Positions 47,277 to 58,600 of a stretch of 64,000 nucleotides of DNA are shown piece after piece; positions within the stretch are counted from its first letter, which is position 1, and the number at the start of each line of letters is the position of its first letter. The DNA comes from Thermothelomyces thermophilus ATCC 42464 (lineage: Eukaryota; Ascomycota; Sordariomycetes; Sordariales; Chaetomiaceae), in the NCBI RefSeq assembly GCF_000226095.1, contig NC_016478.1:2532001-2596000 (forward strand), in the 5' to 3' direction. A program made the position numbers and the translations under genes. A model generated the notes under the pieces. It ran no database searches. It was not told the origin of the DNA and was given only the letters and a program-made list of their open reading frames with translations.

Positions 47277-48797
47277 GGTGAATGCTGGCGGGTGGTGATT
47301 GACCAAGGAATAATAGTTCTTGACGAAGCCCGCCTTTTCGCGATACGGGAGCCAAGTTGCCAGGCGGGAAGGTCTATGCCATGGATGGTCCTGGGCAAAT
47401 TCACGAATGTACGGTGGCTATCGAACACCTCTCTAGCCTTCGGTGCTGCGCTCTTTGCGAGGCTGCGATCAGCGGATTACGAGACCCTGACGAGCGCAAG
47501 TGTAGTGGCGCAGGAATCCAGCGAGAAATAAAGGTCTGCCCGGTTGCAGAAATGGAAAGAGGTGCAGAAAAAAGTTTTTTTCTGGCCCGGAACACGCCTC
47601 TCTTGCGAGAATCGCGAGCGAACCAAATAATCCTGCGAAGCTTGATGCACTCAACCTGCTGCACCGATCGCGGAAAAGCAACCTCTTTAAAAGGCCAGCA
47701 GGTACGCGCTGGGGCTACTGGTGGTCTGGGATTGATGAAAATATAGTCGTGGTGCGGCGCTCTGATGAAATCTGATGGAAGTCGCAACAACAGCAACACC
47801 GGGGCAGTTCTTTTGGGGATGAAGGAGGGAGAAGGGCGGGGCGTGGGTAGAGGAGGGAGATAGGTAGGCAAAACTTGAACATTGGTCTGCCGCGGCCGAC
47901 CCTTTTACTGCGAGACCCACAACGCCGAAGCGAGTTTTGCTGTATGACTAAGCCGGCGTTGGGGTTCCATCTGCTCTTTCTGTCAGCTGGCCCTGCCGGG
48001 TGGCTTTCATGGCGCTTGAAACCTCCGGTCGTCCAGCAGCAACCGAAAAGCCGACAAAGTCGGGAGCTCAACAAAGCATTTGCACAGTACGTGTACACAG
48101 CCCGGCACCATTGCTTGAGCTTCAGTCAGTTACAACCTACCAAAACTATTTGGTCAAACAAAGCGATACGATGGATCGAAGCGTCTTCAAGAGGTCCCGC
48201 AGTTCCACTTCTGATTGGGTCGGAGACGCCCTTGCGGTTGTTGAAGCGGGCGTGACGTCAATTTTCACCCTGCAAAGCCAAAGGAGCATGGGCCGCTTCT
48301 CTTGTTGAGAGTTGAGGAAGCGCGGCCAGGAAGCTGCCGGTGGCCGAAAAAGCGTGAATGAACTTGCAGCAAGATGATTGATTCCCTTGCCACCAATGCC
48401 CCGTGAACTACCAAGCGCTATGCATGCAATAGCTGCATTTACACGAGGCGCATCTGGAAATATCGTCGTCAAGCTCGGATAGCCGATGCCTACCCAACTG
48501 AGCTGCTTGGGACAGTGCCTAGGCAATTGTAGCCGATGTGGGTGAATGTGCGGGATGCATGTAATCCGTACAGTACGTTTATTGAGGTCGCGGTCGGTGC
48601 TTTTGGGGAAGCCGTGTTTCCGAACTCCCGGTTGGTTCGTGCCGTTGCAGCACCCCCATGTGTCCGGGGGGTGGGCGCCCGCCAATTCCCGTCATCCGCT
48701 GCGATTTTTTTTCAAGGCTCGATCTCCCGAAACTTTTTTCCTCCTTCCCTTCCTCACCCATTGCCAAGCTTCCCAACCCACAGTTCACATCCCAACC
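47277..48797. other. Divergent intergenic region, seb1 and citrate synthase
   Basis: 1.52 kb holding both promoters. A TTTTTTT and CTTCC-rich tract sits within 100 bases of the citrate synthase start, typical of highly expressed genes. No gene in it. Confidence 0.55.
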
Positions 48798-50485
48798 ATG
48801 GCTCCTGCTATGCGTCTAGCGACCTCTACGATGAGGGCCTCTCTGAGGGCGCCCTCGCTTTTTTACAAGAACACTGCTTTCACGGCCGCGAGATGCTACT
48901 CCTCCAAGAGCCAGGTACAGCTCGTCCCTTCTCGACGTCTGCAACCTGACATCATCCATTGACCGTGTAACTTGGATGCAGACCTTGAAGGAGCGCTTCG
49001 CTGAGCTCCTGCCCGAGAAGATTGAGCAGATCAAGGCGCTCAGGAAGTACGGATACCATTCTCGCCAGGCTCATTTTGTCCATTGCGCATCTTGCTGACG
49101 CGCTGCCGCGAAATCTAGGGAGCACGGTTCGAAGGTCGTCGACAAGGTGACCCTCGACCAAGTATATGGCGGCGCTCGTGGCGTCAAGTGCCTGGTGTGG
49201 GAAGGTTCCGTCCTCGACGCCGAGGAGGGCATTCGCTTCCGTGGCAAGACCATCCCGGAGTGCCAGGAGCTTCTGCCCAAGGCCCCCGGCGGCAAGGAGC
49301 CTCTCCCTGAGGGTCTCTTCTGGCTTCTCCTGACTGGCGAGATCCCCACGGAGCAGCAGGTCCGCGAGCTTTCGGCTGACTGGGCTGCCCGCTCGGAGAT
49401 CCCCAAGTTCGTTGAGGAGCTCATCGACCGCTGCCCTACCGACCTCCACCCCATGGCCCAGTTCTCGATGGCTGTCACCGCTCTCGAGCAGACCTCCTCT
49501 TTCGCCCGTGCCTACGCCAAGGGTGTGCACAAGAAGGATTACTGGGGCTACACCTTTGAGGACTCGATGGACCTCATTGCCAAGCTCCCCACCATTGCCG
49601 CCCGCATCTATCAGAACGTCTTCAAGGGCGGCAAGGTCGTCCCCGCCGAGAAGGACAAGGACTATGCCTACAACTTCGCCAACCAGCTCGGCTTTGGCAG
49701 CAACCCCGACTTCGTTGAGCTCATGCGTCTGTACCTCACGATCCACACTGATCACGAGGGTGGCAACGTCAGCGCCCATACCACCCACCTGGTCGGCAGC
49801 GCCCTCAGCTCGCCCTTCCTGTCTCTTGCCGCTGGTCTGAACGGTCTGGCCGGTCCTCTGCACGGTCTGGCCAACCAGGAAGTGCTCAACTGGCTCACTG
49901 AGATGAAGAAGACCATTGGCGACGACCTCAGCGATGAGGCCATCACCAAGTACCTCTGGGACACCTTGAACGCCGGCCGTGTCGTTCCTGGCTATGGTCA
50001 TGCCGTCCTCCGCAAGACCGACCCCCGTTACACTGCTCAGCGCAAGTTCGCTCAGGGTAAGCAACAACACACAATTACGCTCCATATAACCGCTGAATCT
50101 GTTATTGACTCTCTCCGCAGAGAAGATGCCCGAGGACCCCATGTTCAAGCTCGTCAGCCAGGTGTACAAGATTGCCCCCAAGGTTCTCACCGAGCACGGC
50201 AAGACCAAGAACCCCTACCCCAACGTCGATGCCCACTCTGGTGTTCTCCTCCAGTACTATGGCCTGACTGAGGCCAACTACTACACTGTCCTCTTCGGTG
50301 TGTCCCGCGCAATCGGTGTGCTGCCCCAGCTCATCATCGACCGCGCTGTTGGCGCTCCGATCGAGCGGTAAGTCACAGCACCCCCCTTCGGCGATGCAAC
50401 GCTGAATAGTCCCGCTGACACAAACGTCCACAGGCCCAAGAGCTTCTCCACCGAGAAGTGGATTGAGATTTGCAATAAGCTGTAA
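48798..50485 (+). CDS. cit1: Mitochondrial citrate synthase
   Basis: Condenses oxaloacetate with acetyl-CoA in the first step of the TCA cycle. Five exons (48798-48914, 48982-49046, 49119-50056, 50121-50367, 50434-50485) give 472 residues. The first 36 residues form a basic, Ser/Ala-rich mitochondrial presequence ([14 protein letters not shown]...RCYSSK). The catalytic residues are visible: the His of [12 protein letters not shown] (about 309), the His of [17 protein letters not shown] (about 355) and the Asp of NVDAHSG. No peroxisomal C-terminal signal is present (ends ICNKL, which is not SKL-like enough to call). It is followed on the same strand by a citrate carrier gene after 1.3 kb. Confidence 0.96.
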
Positions 50486-51799
50486 ATGGCTGTAATATAG
50501 GCGCATTCCGCGCATAGGGTTAGGTTGCTGGTGCACGGCGCGAAGGGTTCGTTTACGGTTATATCATGTATAGAATGGATGGGATATCTAGCGGTTTCTG
50601 CAGCCCGGGCATTGGAGATTGACGGGGCCGGTGGCTATCCATTACGATTGTACGATACAGCTTCCGTACGATGGCCCTTAAGATAGAAGTTTCACGGCGC
50701 TCATTCCGACCCTACTATGTACACAGTAGTTTGTGAGACGAAGAGCTCTGGACGTCGCAGACTGCATCAGCAAGGCTGAGTGGAGTGGCCCCCTGGTCCC
50801 CACAACCTGCGACCTCGGACATTGGGAGCAGCATGCAAGAGGCACTGCAGCTTGGCAGTACCTACCCAAGTCTGCGCTGAAGCCACTGGATAGCCAGCTC
50901 AAAAACCGCCCGAGTGCTCAATGAAGGGGCAGGTGTCTACCTGCAAACTATTTTGCAACTTATTTTTGAACTCAGAAGATGCCCGGCGGTGAGTGTTCCA
51001 AGTCGCGCCCAGATTACTCAAGTAGGAAACCGCCATTGTTACCCCAAACCGTTGTTGTTAAAGTTGGTTTAAACCCCAATTGGATTGCGTTGAGGGTGCC
51101 GAGGAAGGCGTTGAGCGAGTCAGTGCTCACCAGCCAATGAGGAGCGTCTGTTGAGGCCGAGTTCCTGCCCCTGCACGATGAGCCCGAACAGGCAAGCACC
51201 ACCAGCATTTGGGTCCCCAAAGGCTTTATCAGCAATTTTTTTTCGGGCTCTCCAGGGTGTCAGCTTCCAAAGTGCAGTTGAATTCCCCCGAATGTGCCCG
51301 ATCTCTTCATAACTCGGTCGTATCCCCAACTTCCTCGTCGTTGCAACAACTAAGCATCAATTGCCCGCAATCCGCATTCGGAGAGCATCTCGATTGTAAG
51401 TGTGGACCCCTTATCCGCTGTCACATTACCCATTGCCCGCATTGCCGCGGGTAGACTGGATGTCCTGGGAGGGCTTTTCCCGAGCGGCTCCTCTTTGGGC
51501 AGTCCAGCCAGTCCCATTCCACAATGGCGAGCTTCCATCGGTAACACGTGCAAATCCAGGGTCCTGATTGAGCCGAACCATCAAACACCACCTGCAACCC
51601 CAAGTCGCTGTTGTCTGTTTCTTTGCAGCGCAAGTTCCGAATAGTCGTCGAGACTCGCAGCCGTTGACCCGTTCGATCACCATCTCTTGGCCGAACAAGT
51701 CCGCGTCTCCCGCATCACCCCGCGCTCCCTCTCTTTTGCCTGCGAAGAAGCAACCTATTCCCTTGGTCAGGGCCCCTTAGTCGCAACATCCGCCTAGTC
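50486..51799. other. Intergenic region, citrate synthase to yhm2
   Basis: 1.31 kb, 3' UTR of citrate synthase plus the yhm2 promoter. An ORF of about 90 codons on the minus strand at 51426-51698 has no motif. No gene supported. Confidence 0.55.
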
Positions 51800-52877
51800 A
51801 TGTCCGCCGCTGTCGCCCCCGCCCCGGCTTCCGCGCCGAAGAAGCTGGAGAAGAAGCCCATCAAGTTCTCCAACTTGCTGCTGGGCGCTGGGCTCAACTT
51901 GTTTGAGGTCACCACCCTCGGTCAGCCCTTGGAGGTCACCAAGACCACCATGGCGGCTCACCGCGGCGATGGCTTCGCGGCAGCTCTGGGCCGCATCTGG
52001 AACCGTGGTGGTATCCTCGGCTGTGCGTTACTTTGCCCCGAACTCCTCCTCTTCCAAACAGTCGCTGACTTTTTGTTCTCTCGTCTGCAGTCTACCAGGG
52101 TCTGATCCCCTGGGCGTGGATCGAAGCGTCGACCAAGGGCGCCGTGCTGCTCTTCGTCGCCTCCGAGGCCGAGTACTATGCCCGCCTTGCGGGCGCCAGC
52201 GAGTTCGGTGGCGGCATCATTGGCGGCATGACTGGCGGTGTTGTTCAGGCCTACGCGACCATGGGCTTTTGCACCTGCATGAAGACGGTCGAGATCACCA
52301 AGCACAAGGTGGCGGCCTCCGGTCAGAAGGTGCCCGGCACCTGGGCTACCTTCATGGACATCTACCGCCGCGAGGGCATCCGCGGCATCAACAAGGGCGT
52401 CAACGCCGTCGCTATCCGCCAGATGACCAACTGGGGCTCCCGCTTCGGCCTGAGCCGGCTCGCCGAGCAGGGCATCCGCAAGATCACGGGCAAGGAGCAC
52501 GGCGAAAAGCTGAACGCGTTCGAGAAGATCCTCGCCTCGGCCCTTGGCGGCGGTCTCTCGGCCTGGAACCAGCCGATTGAGGTTATTCGTGTCGAGATGC
52601 AGAGCAAGAAGGATGACCCCAACCGTCCCAAGAAGATGACGGTCGGCAACACGTTCAAGTACATTTACGAGACCAACGGCATCAAGGGTCTGTACCGTGG
52701 TGTCACGCCCCGCATTGGTTTGAGCGTCTGGCAGACGGTGTGCATGGTTGCCCTGGGTGACATGTACGTCGTGCTACTCCTTCACTCTGTCGTCGTAACC
52801 TGCTTTACTGACCCGGACACAGGGCGAAGACGTATGTCGAGAAGCTTACGGGAGAGAAGGTTACGGCAAAGCATTAA
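51800..52877 (+). CDS. yhm2: Mitochondrial citrate/oxoglutarate carrier Yhm2-like
   Basis: Inner-membrane carrier of the SLC25 family. Yeast Yhm2 exchanges citrate for 2-oxoglutarate, supplies cytosolic NADPH through the citrate-oxoglutarate shuttle, and was first found associated with mitochondrial DNA. Three exons (51800-52022, 52091-52763, 52823-52877) give 316 residues, typical carrier size. Distinctive Yhm2 segments are [55 protein letters not shown], the hydrophobic second repeat [50 protein letters not shown] and [17 protein letters not shown]. The usual PxD/E-x-x-R/K signature is replaced by PLEVTK in repeat 1, as in Yhm2. The neighbour upstream makes its substrate, citrate. Ends [15 protein letters not shown]. 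Confidence 0.93.
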
Positions 52878-53700
52878 CCGGCGTTTCTGGCGCAACATGG
52901 TCTGGAAGGACATGAGTTCAACCTCCGGTTGGGATATACGGGCTGCGGTTTTTCATTCGCTGGCGGGCTTTTTCCAGTGGGCAGGTTGGCAGGCTCTATC
53001 TATGCTAGACTTTCGTAATACAGCAACGACGAGGTGGTTCCTAGGACCCCCAAATATAGACTGTTTTCATATTATCTCACCGATCCTTTCATATTCCAGG
53101 TTTCGGTTCATGTTGCCCCTGTATGCATCCGATTCGACATGCCAAATAAACGAGGATGTGCCTCATCTACATTGTCACTTGCCAAACCCGGAGTCATGAG
53201 ATGGAAGGATTCATACCCAACAGGGTTAGGGGGGTCGAGTTGCATCGCTCACGGGCAGATCTTTGGGAGGTGTTGCTGGAATTCCTCCGCCTCCTCCAGT
53301 CCCTTTCAGCATGCGTGCCCCTGCGTGTTATCGTATATTCCTGTTGAGATTAAAGGTTTCACATCCCTTATCGTGCAGTGACTCATGGCACAGGGTGCCT
53401 TTCCTAAATGAAGGATATAGGAAGGGAACAGCGGCGGAAAGAGCTGGGAGGTGAATAATTAAGAAAGGAAAGAGGCACTTGTGATTTCGGCGTCGGCTGG
53501 CTTCAGGTTGTGAATTAGGGGTACGGGGCGAAAGCAAACAGATGGATATGTGGGAAGATAGGAGGCAGAGAGGGTGGATTCCGTTCATGGCTAGACCTCC
53601 AGCGCGTTTGAATCGTCCGGTTGTCGGTTGGGGGATGGTGCCCGATCGTCGTTCTCGGCATCAGTGTTAGACGTGAAGTGGAGGCCGTGGAGTGGTTGCC

Positions 53701-53740
53701 GTTCGTTCGTTCGTTCGTTCGTTTGTTCGTTCGTTCGTTC
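53701..53740. repeat. CGTT tetranucleotide repeat
   Basis: About ten GTTC units with one interruption (TTTG). Located about 0.8 kb after the yhm2 stop. Confidence 0.9.
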
Positions 53741-56605
53741 GGGATATGGGAGGGAGATACGCGAGACAAAGACCGTGGTTGTGATGGAAGTCACAGGGAG
53801 GGTTGTGTTCCTCGGAGCCCTGAGGGAGGGGCGAAGGGGAGATGGTTATTCTCTCGTTCCAGCCATCAAGAGGGGAAGAGGCGGAGTGACGGTGCGAGAC
53901 GCTCGAGGAGGAGGTGCTTGGTCACGGAGCAGCGTTCATCCCGAGCACAACACATGTAGCCAGGGTCTATAGATCGTGCTCTTCCGAGCATCCAGGGTCG
54001 TAATACTCCTGTGTGTGGGCGCGTACATGCCGGAAAGTATGGGGCATCAACGGGAAAGGGGGTGCGGCTTTGGAGGTTTGTCATTGCTAGCCACAACTAT
54101 GAGTCTCCAAGGTGCAAGAACACGACAAAGGCGCAAACGGCGACATCATCACAGCACCGGCGTCACTCCACGAAGGGAGGGACCCCCTTGACATTCAGCC
54201 CTTACGCACCGCGAAAAGTGCTATTTATCATGAGGAGAAGCACGGAGTTAGCTTTGGGGAGTTGCGCTATCAAATTTGTTCCGGTAGCTGTGGGGTTTAA
54301 CGCCCAACGCCAGATGGCACGCCGTTCGAGCCGTAAGCCGAAGTGTCGGGCAAGATCAGTGGCGACACTTCCACGAGGTGCTTTGTGGCCGCGAGCATCC
54401 GTAGATGTCGGAAATAGAACATCATGCTGGCTTCAGAGTGGGTGATGAGTGGAGTTCCGAGGACTACCACCCATGTACGATGCAATAGACCTGGACCGGT
54501 GGAAGATCAAGTGTCAACTGAGATCCGGATCATCAAACTGGTGCCGCAGCACCGCAATGCCCATCGGATCATCTACCGCAGGGTCTATCAACAGGAAAGG
54601 TTGGGGCTACAAGTAGTTGCATGTATCAAGCAAACCATCTACTTCCGAACATGATCACCCAATTTGACCTCTATTTGAGCAGCTGCCACTCGTAGGTCCC
54701 AGCCAAGAGCTGGCCTGAGAGGCCATGTGTCGCTGCCCTTTGGAACTGCCGAGACCAAGGGGGCCAAATCGTGTGAGATGGGAATTGGGTCATCTGGCAC
54801 CGGCAACGGGGCCGATGACGGGTAGCACCCTAGCTTTGCGGCATCCTCTGATCACGCGTCAACGAGTATATGGGTGCTGCTGCTTGTCCCGCGCGAACGA
54901 TATGATGCTACGGTAGCCTGAGATCATTCGAGAGGCGATAGGGTCCAGCTAAGATTTGGGAACGGATGGGTATCCCGAGGATGATGGCAGCGCTCGATGC
55001 CTCTTAAGATCCCTGCGCAGCCGACTGAATCATGGGATGGCCGCAATACGTTGCAACGCATGTAGTTCTCAGCAATTGGGTTAGTGACTACTTCAGGAGA
55101 CTCAGCGCTGTACCTGCCGTTGGGAAGTCGGACAGCACTGGCAGTGTAAAGGGCAAGAACAGGTCCGCTGAACGGTAAGTGACTTCCGCTCTGGTTCTCA
55201 TCCCAAACAGTGGCACCAACTGCTATCGTCAAAATCACATATTCCCAGTTTCTCACGAATTCCTCACAGGTCTCATCTGTGGACGTTCGAGGATAGCCAT
55301 AGGACCAAGTAACTTGTATCCCCTAGACCCCCCCCTCCTCTCGGCTAGGACTTACTCTTAGCAAGGCACCTCGGGAGGATAGAGCCACATAGCCAACTGT
55401 ACTTCAGCCTTTGACGCCATAGCTTAGTGATTCGCGCGAAGTCCAATCTCGATGACTTGCAAAGGCCAGACAGCCAGTGCTCCTTCGAGCCCCCGTCCAC
55501 CGGGGCGGTCTGCATCTCCTTGAGCAACTTCCTGGCAGCATGAACTGTTATACCGACCTAGCCAATAATCAAATCCTCGGAAATGGCATCAAACATCGCG
55601 ACCGACCAAGGGGAAAAGGGGGTTCATGGTGTTGATGTATCCACTCACCCATCACCGAGGGAGCAGCGAGACCGAGCGCCGAGCAAACTGGAAGCTGGAA
55701 CCCACGACCGCTGCTGGCAAGGCGAATGAAAGGGGTGGGGCCCACTGGGAGCGCATTGCAGCGACTCCGTAAAATTGCCAAGGTTCGCAGGCTTGCGAAT
55801 GACGCACGAATTCGCGTCTAAAATGATGGCACTTTGCTCGGCGCGCTACTCTAAGATAACAAGGAATCCCGAGTTATCACAGGGGTGGCCATAAGCCGGC
55901 AATAATTAGACCCGCCGAAAAAGGAATGCGAGCCCGGAGCAAGCCATGTTAGGGCGGAGAATCCGGAAGACGACCGAAACCTCTGAAATGCTTCGCCAAT
56001 TTGACAGCGAGGCAAAGGCGAAGCCCACCCTCGTGCGGCTAGTGGCAATCGACAAACTACACTAAATCAGGTAGTGTAGTTGACGTTATATCAAGGGGCG
56101 TGTAAACTCATTGGTAGGTGGTGTTAGCTTCAACGATCCCGACGCCTGGCCGACAAATTCCCGACTCTGGAAGTTTCCTCCGGGCCACCTTTTAGTTTCT
56201 ATGATGAATCTCGCGAGGTCCGAGTACCAAGCAGTAACTTGGGTACAAGCAGGATGTGCTGTGTAGTTAGTTATGAACTGAGCCTGGCACGCCACCTGCT
56301 CCTACGATATATTTTTTTTTTTTTTTTTGCCTGGCTCAAGGGAGGGAGGAAGCCAGCTTGGACACCTTAATCGGGCCGCTGGTTTCCAATTGAACTCATT
56401 AGTTGGTTTGCTATCTTTCGCCTGTCCATAAAGCGCGCATATTGGGTCGCTGTCCAGTCCGATCCAGGCTTGGTTGGTTGAGTGGAGGAGGAACCGCTAC
56501 TGAGCGACAACATCAACAAGTACGAAGTACTTGAGTACTTTGTACTCCGCAACACAATTCATCCACTCAACAAGCGAAGCAGAGTGAATCCAGCCAGAAG
56601 GAGAT

Positions 56606-56660
56606 GATAGGCCTAAAGCGCACGGCAAGATAGGCCTAAAGCGCACGGCAAGATAGGCCT
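56606..56660. repeat. 23-bp tandem repeat, 2.4 copies
   Basis: A 23-bp unit beginning GATAGGCCTAAAGCGCACGG starts at 56606, 56629 and 56652, the third being partial. The copies are identical, so the duplication is recent. No other copy was noticed in the window. Confidence 0.9.
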
Positions 56661-58600
56661 TAGTAATTTCGTCGAGTGTGAGCCGCCCGATAAGCGAAGC
56701 CTGTGTGCGGGCTCGAGCCAAACAAACCCTGTGGGCAATTCCGGGGTTCGCGAGAGCCTCGATGTGGGGGAGGGGCAACGTTCCGGTCGCTTTGCTTGTT
56801 GACCTGGTACACCGAGCACTGCGTTGTCGGAGTCTCTCTGATCCGGGCCCGGTTGTTTCCCTTGCTGCTGGAGGTGAGGCGAAACAAGGAGGAGGCCAGA
56901 CTGGAGCGGTCATTTGTACGGAGCACAGCAGTATCAAATATATACTTGTAACATGGGCCAAATGACCCTGTCCCTGAGCGGCGTTTGGTGCTGTTGGTTG
57001 TTTTGGCTGCGAGGTCTGAAACGAAGCCCACGCTGCACATCGCGCCGCACAAAACATGCATGCACACGTGCACTGCAAGCTTCACAACTGAAGAAGCTGC
57101 TGTCGACATTGGAAGGGAACCACCTGCCCTCTGCCTCCCAGCCACGACATTCTTCGTCGACTGTCGAATGAGGCCGAAACAGCTTACTGCGCAGCTGTCG
57201 CATTACGTTTTTACAGGATGTCGAAGGCTGGCATGTTGATCAGGACGGCTGAACCTGGGAGTTCTGGATTGCTGAGCTGAGTGCAAAGAACGGCAGAGGC
57301 CGATGCTATCCCCGAGACAACCTCTGTGTTATGTAAGGACGAAGAGCGCAGGTAGACTGTCTCGTGGATGACTAGCATTAGCGACGAAAAGGGGCAAAGC
57401 AAATAATGATCCAAAGAAGCCGTGTCATTCATTGTCAACCTGAAATGGAAAGACATTAGCGGTGCCGACGAGACCTCCAACGACGTAGCGGGTTGGATGG
57501 AGAACAAGAGGAGACGGTCAGAACGCGTACCTGCATGCGGTGGATTAGACAATGCACAAGCGGAGTGTAGCTGGCCTCAATTGGCGAATGAGCGACGGCC
57601 TCGTCACTTGACAACTTCCTCCTTTGGGCAGGAGTCGGGAGCCTTGTTGGAGACGATGAGGAAATGGGGGAAGAAAAGCCGAACAGAAAGACCCAAGGCC
57701 CTGCTCCACTTCTCTAGACCAGTTCGAAACAGGGGCTCCATCAAGGCTTTCCAGACAATAGAAGTCCCGTTGCTACATATCTCTCGCCAACGAATGACTC
57801 GTATCAGCGAAGTGGTTTCAAGTAAACAACGACTTGGGCCGTCAACAATGCACCCCACGCTAACATGCCCACCAATGCTCACTTGCGCTCCCACTCTTCC
57901 CACCGGATTCGTTTAGATCGCCTAGGGCTCCCGTTGCCCTGTCGCTTGGCTTGCACTGGCGTTACGCAGATGACATGATAGGAACGGGGAATGCGGGGAA
58001 GACAAGCCTGGGGATTCTGGGTTCATCATCTTGGCGATGCTTTGGGGAATCGACGATCTTGGGTCTGCACGACCATGGCCATAACAACAAAGTCCCCGTC
58101 CTTTCGTAACGCATCGTCTCGAGTGATCCCGTACGTGTACACGAATAAAGAGTCATCTGCGCCTGCCAAGTCGCGCCTTTGGAACTGATGGGCACGAGTG
58201 CGATGTCCGAGGATGCCCGCAAACCGGACCCCGGCAGCTCCTGAACCGATCGCGAGTCGGAAATTGTGAATACAAGAGAGGCTCCTCTTGCGGGAGAGCT
58301 GCCGAGCAAATGGCCGCCAGCGGCACTATGAAGCCGCAGGCAGGCAGGGTCTTGTCTGCATAAGTGGGTCTTACCAGATCCACTACACGTGGAGAGTGAT
58401 ATTTTTTTTTCCCTATTCTTCTTGTGCATGGCCGGCCAGGCAGGCTCGGATCCGCGCAGCTTCCTTGGTGGGGTTATGGGTCAATTGGCCTCGGAACATC
58501 TTGGCGAGGTAACCCCTAGGAAATGAACCAGTTACGTTACCGCTGGCAGCCAACTGTCAAGGCGCCCCAGGCTCCCACACTCTCGACCCTCATCGATGTT

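Larger units (their letters stand above)
52878..58600. other. Gene-free stretch after yhm2, first part
   Basis: No gene recognised over 5.7 kb. ORFs of up to 193 codons overlap one another in opposite strands and lack motifs, membrane helices in meaningful order, or splice continuity. It contains two repeats noted separately and a T17 run (56312-56328). Local composition is nearer 50-55% GC than the coding regions. Confidence 0.5.

Noticed and set aside
48952-50208. 418-codon minus-strand ORF opposite citrate synthase
   Set aside because: Antisense shadow crossing two real introns; no recognised domain.
57422-57916. 164-codon ORF in the gene-free stretch
   Set aside because: No domain or signal, overlapped by ORFs in other frames; kept as unexplained sequence.
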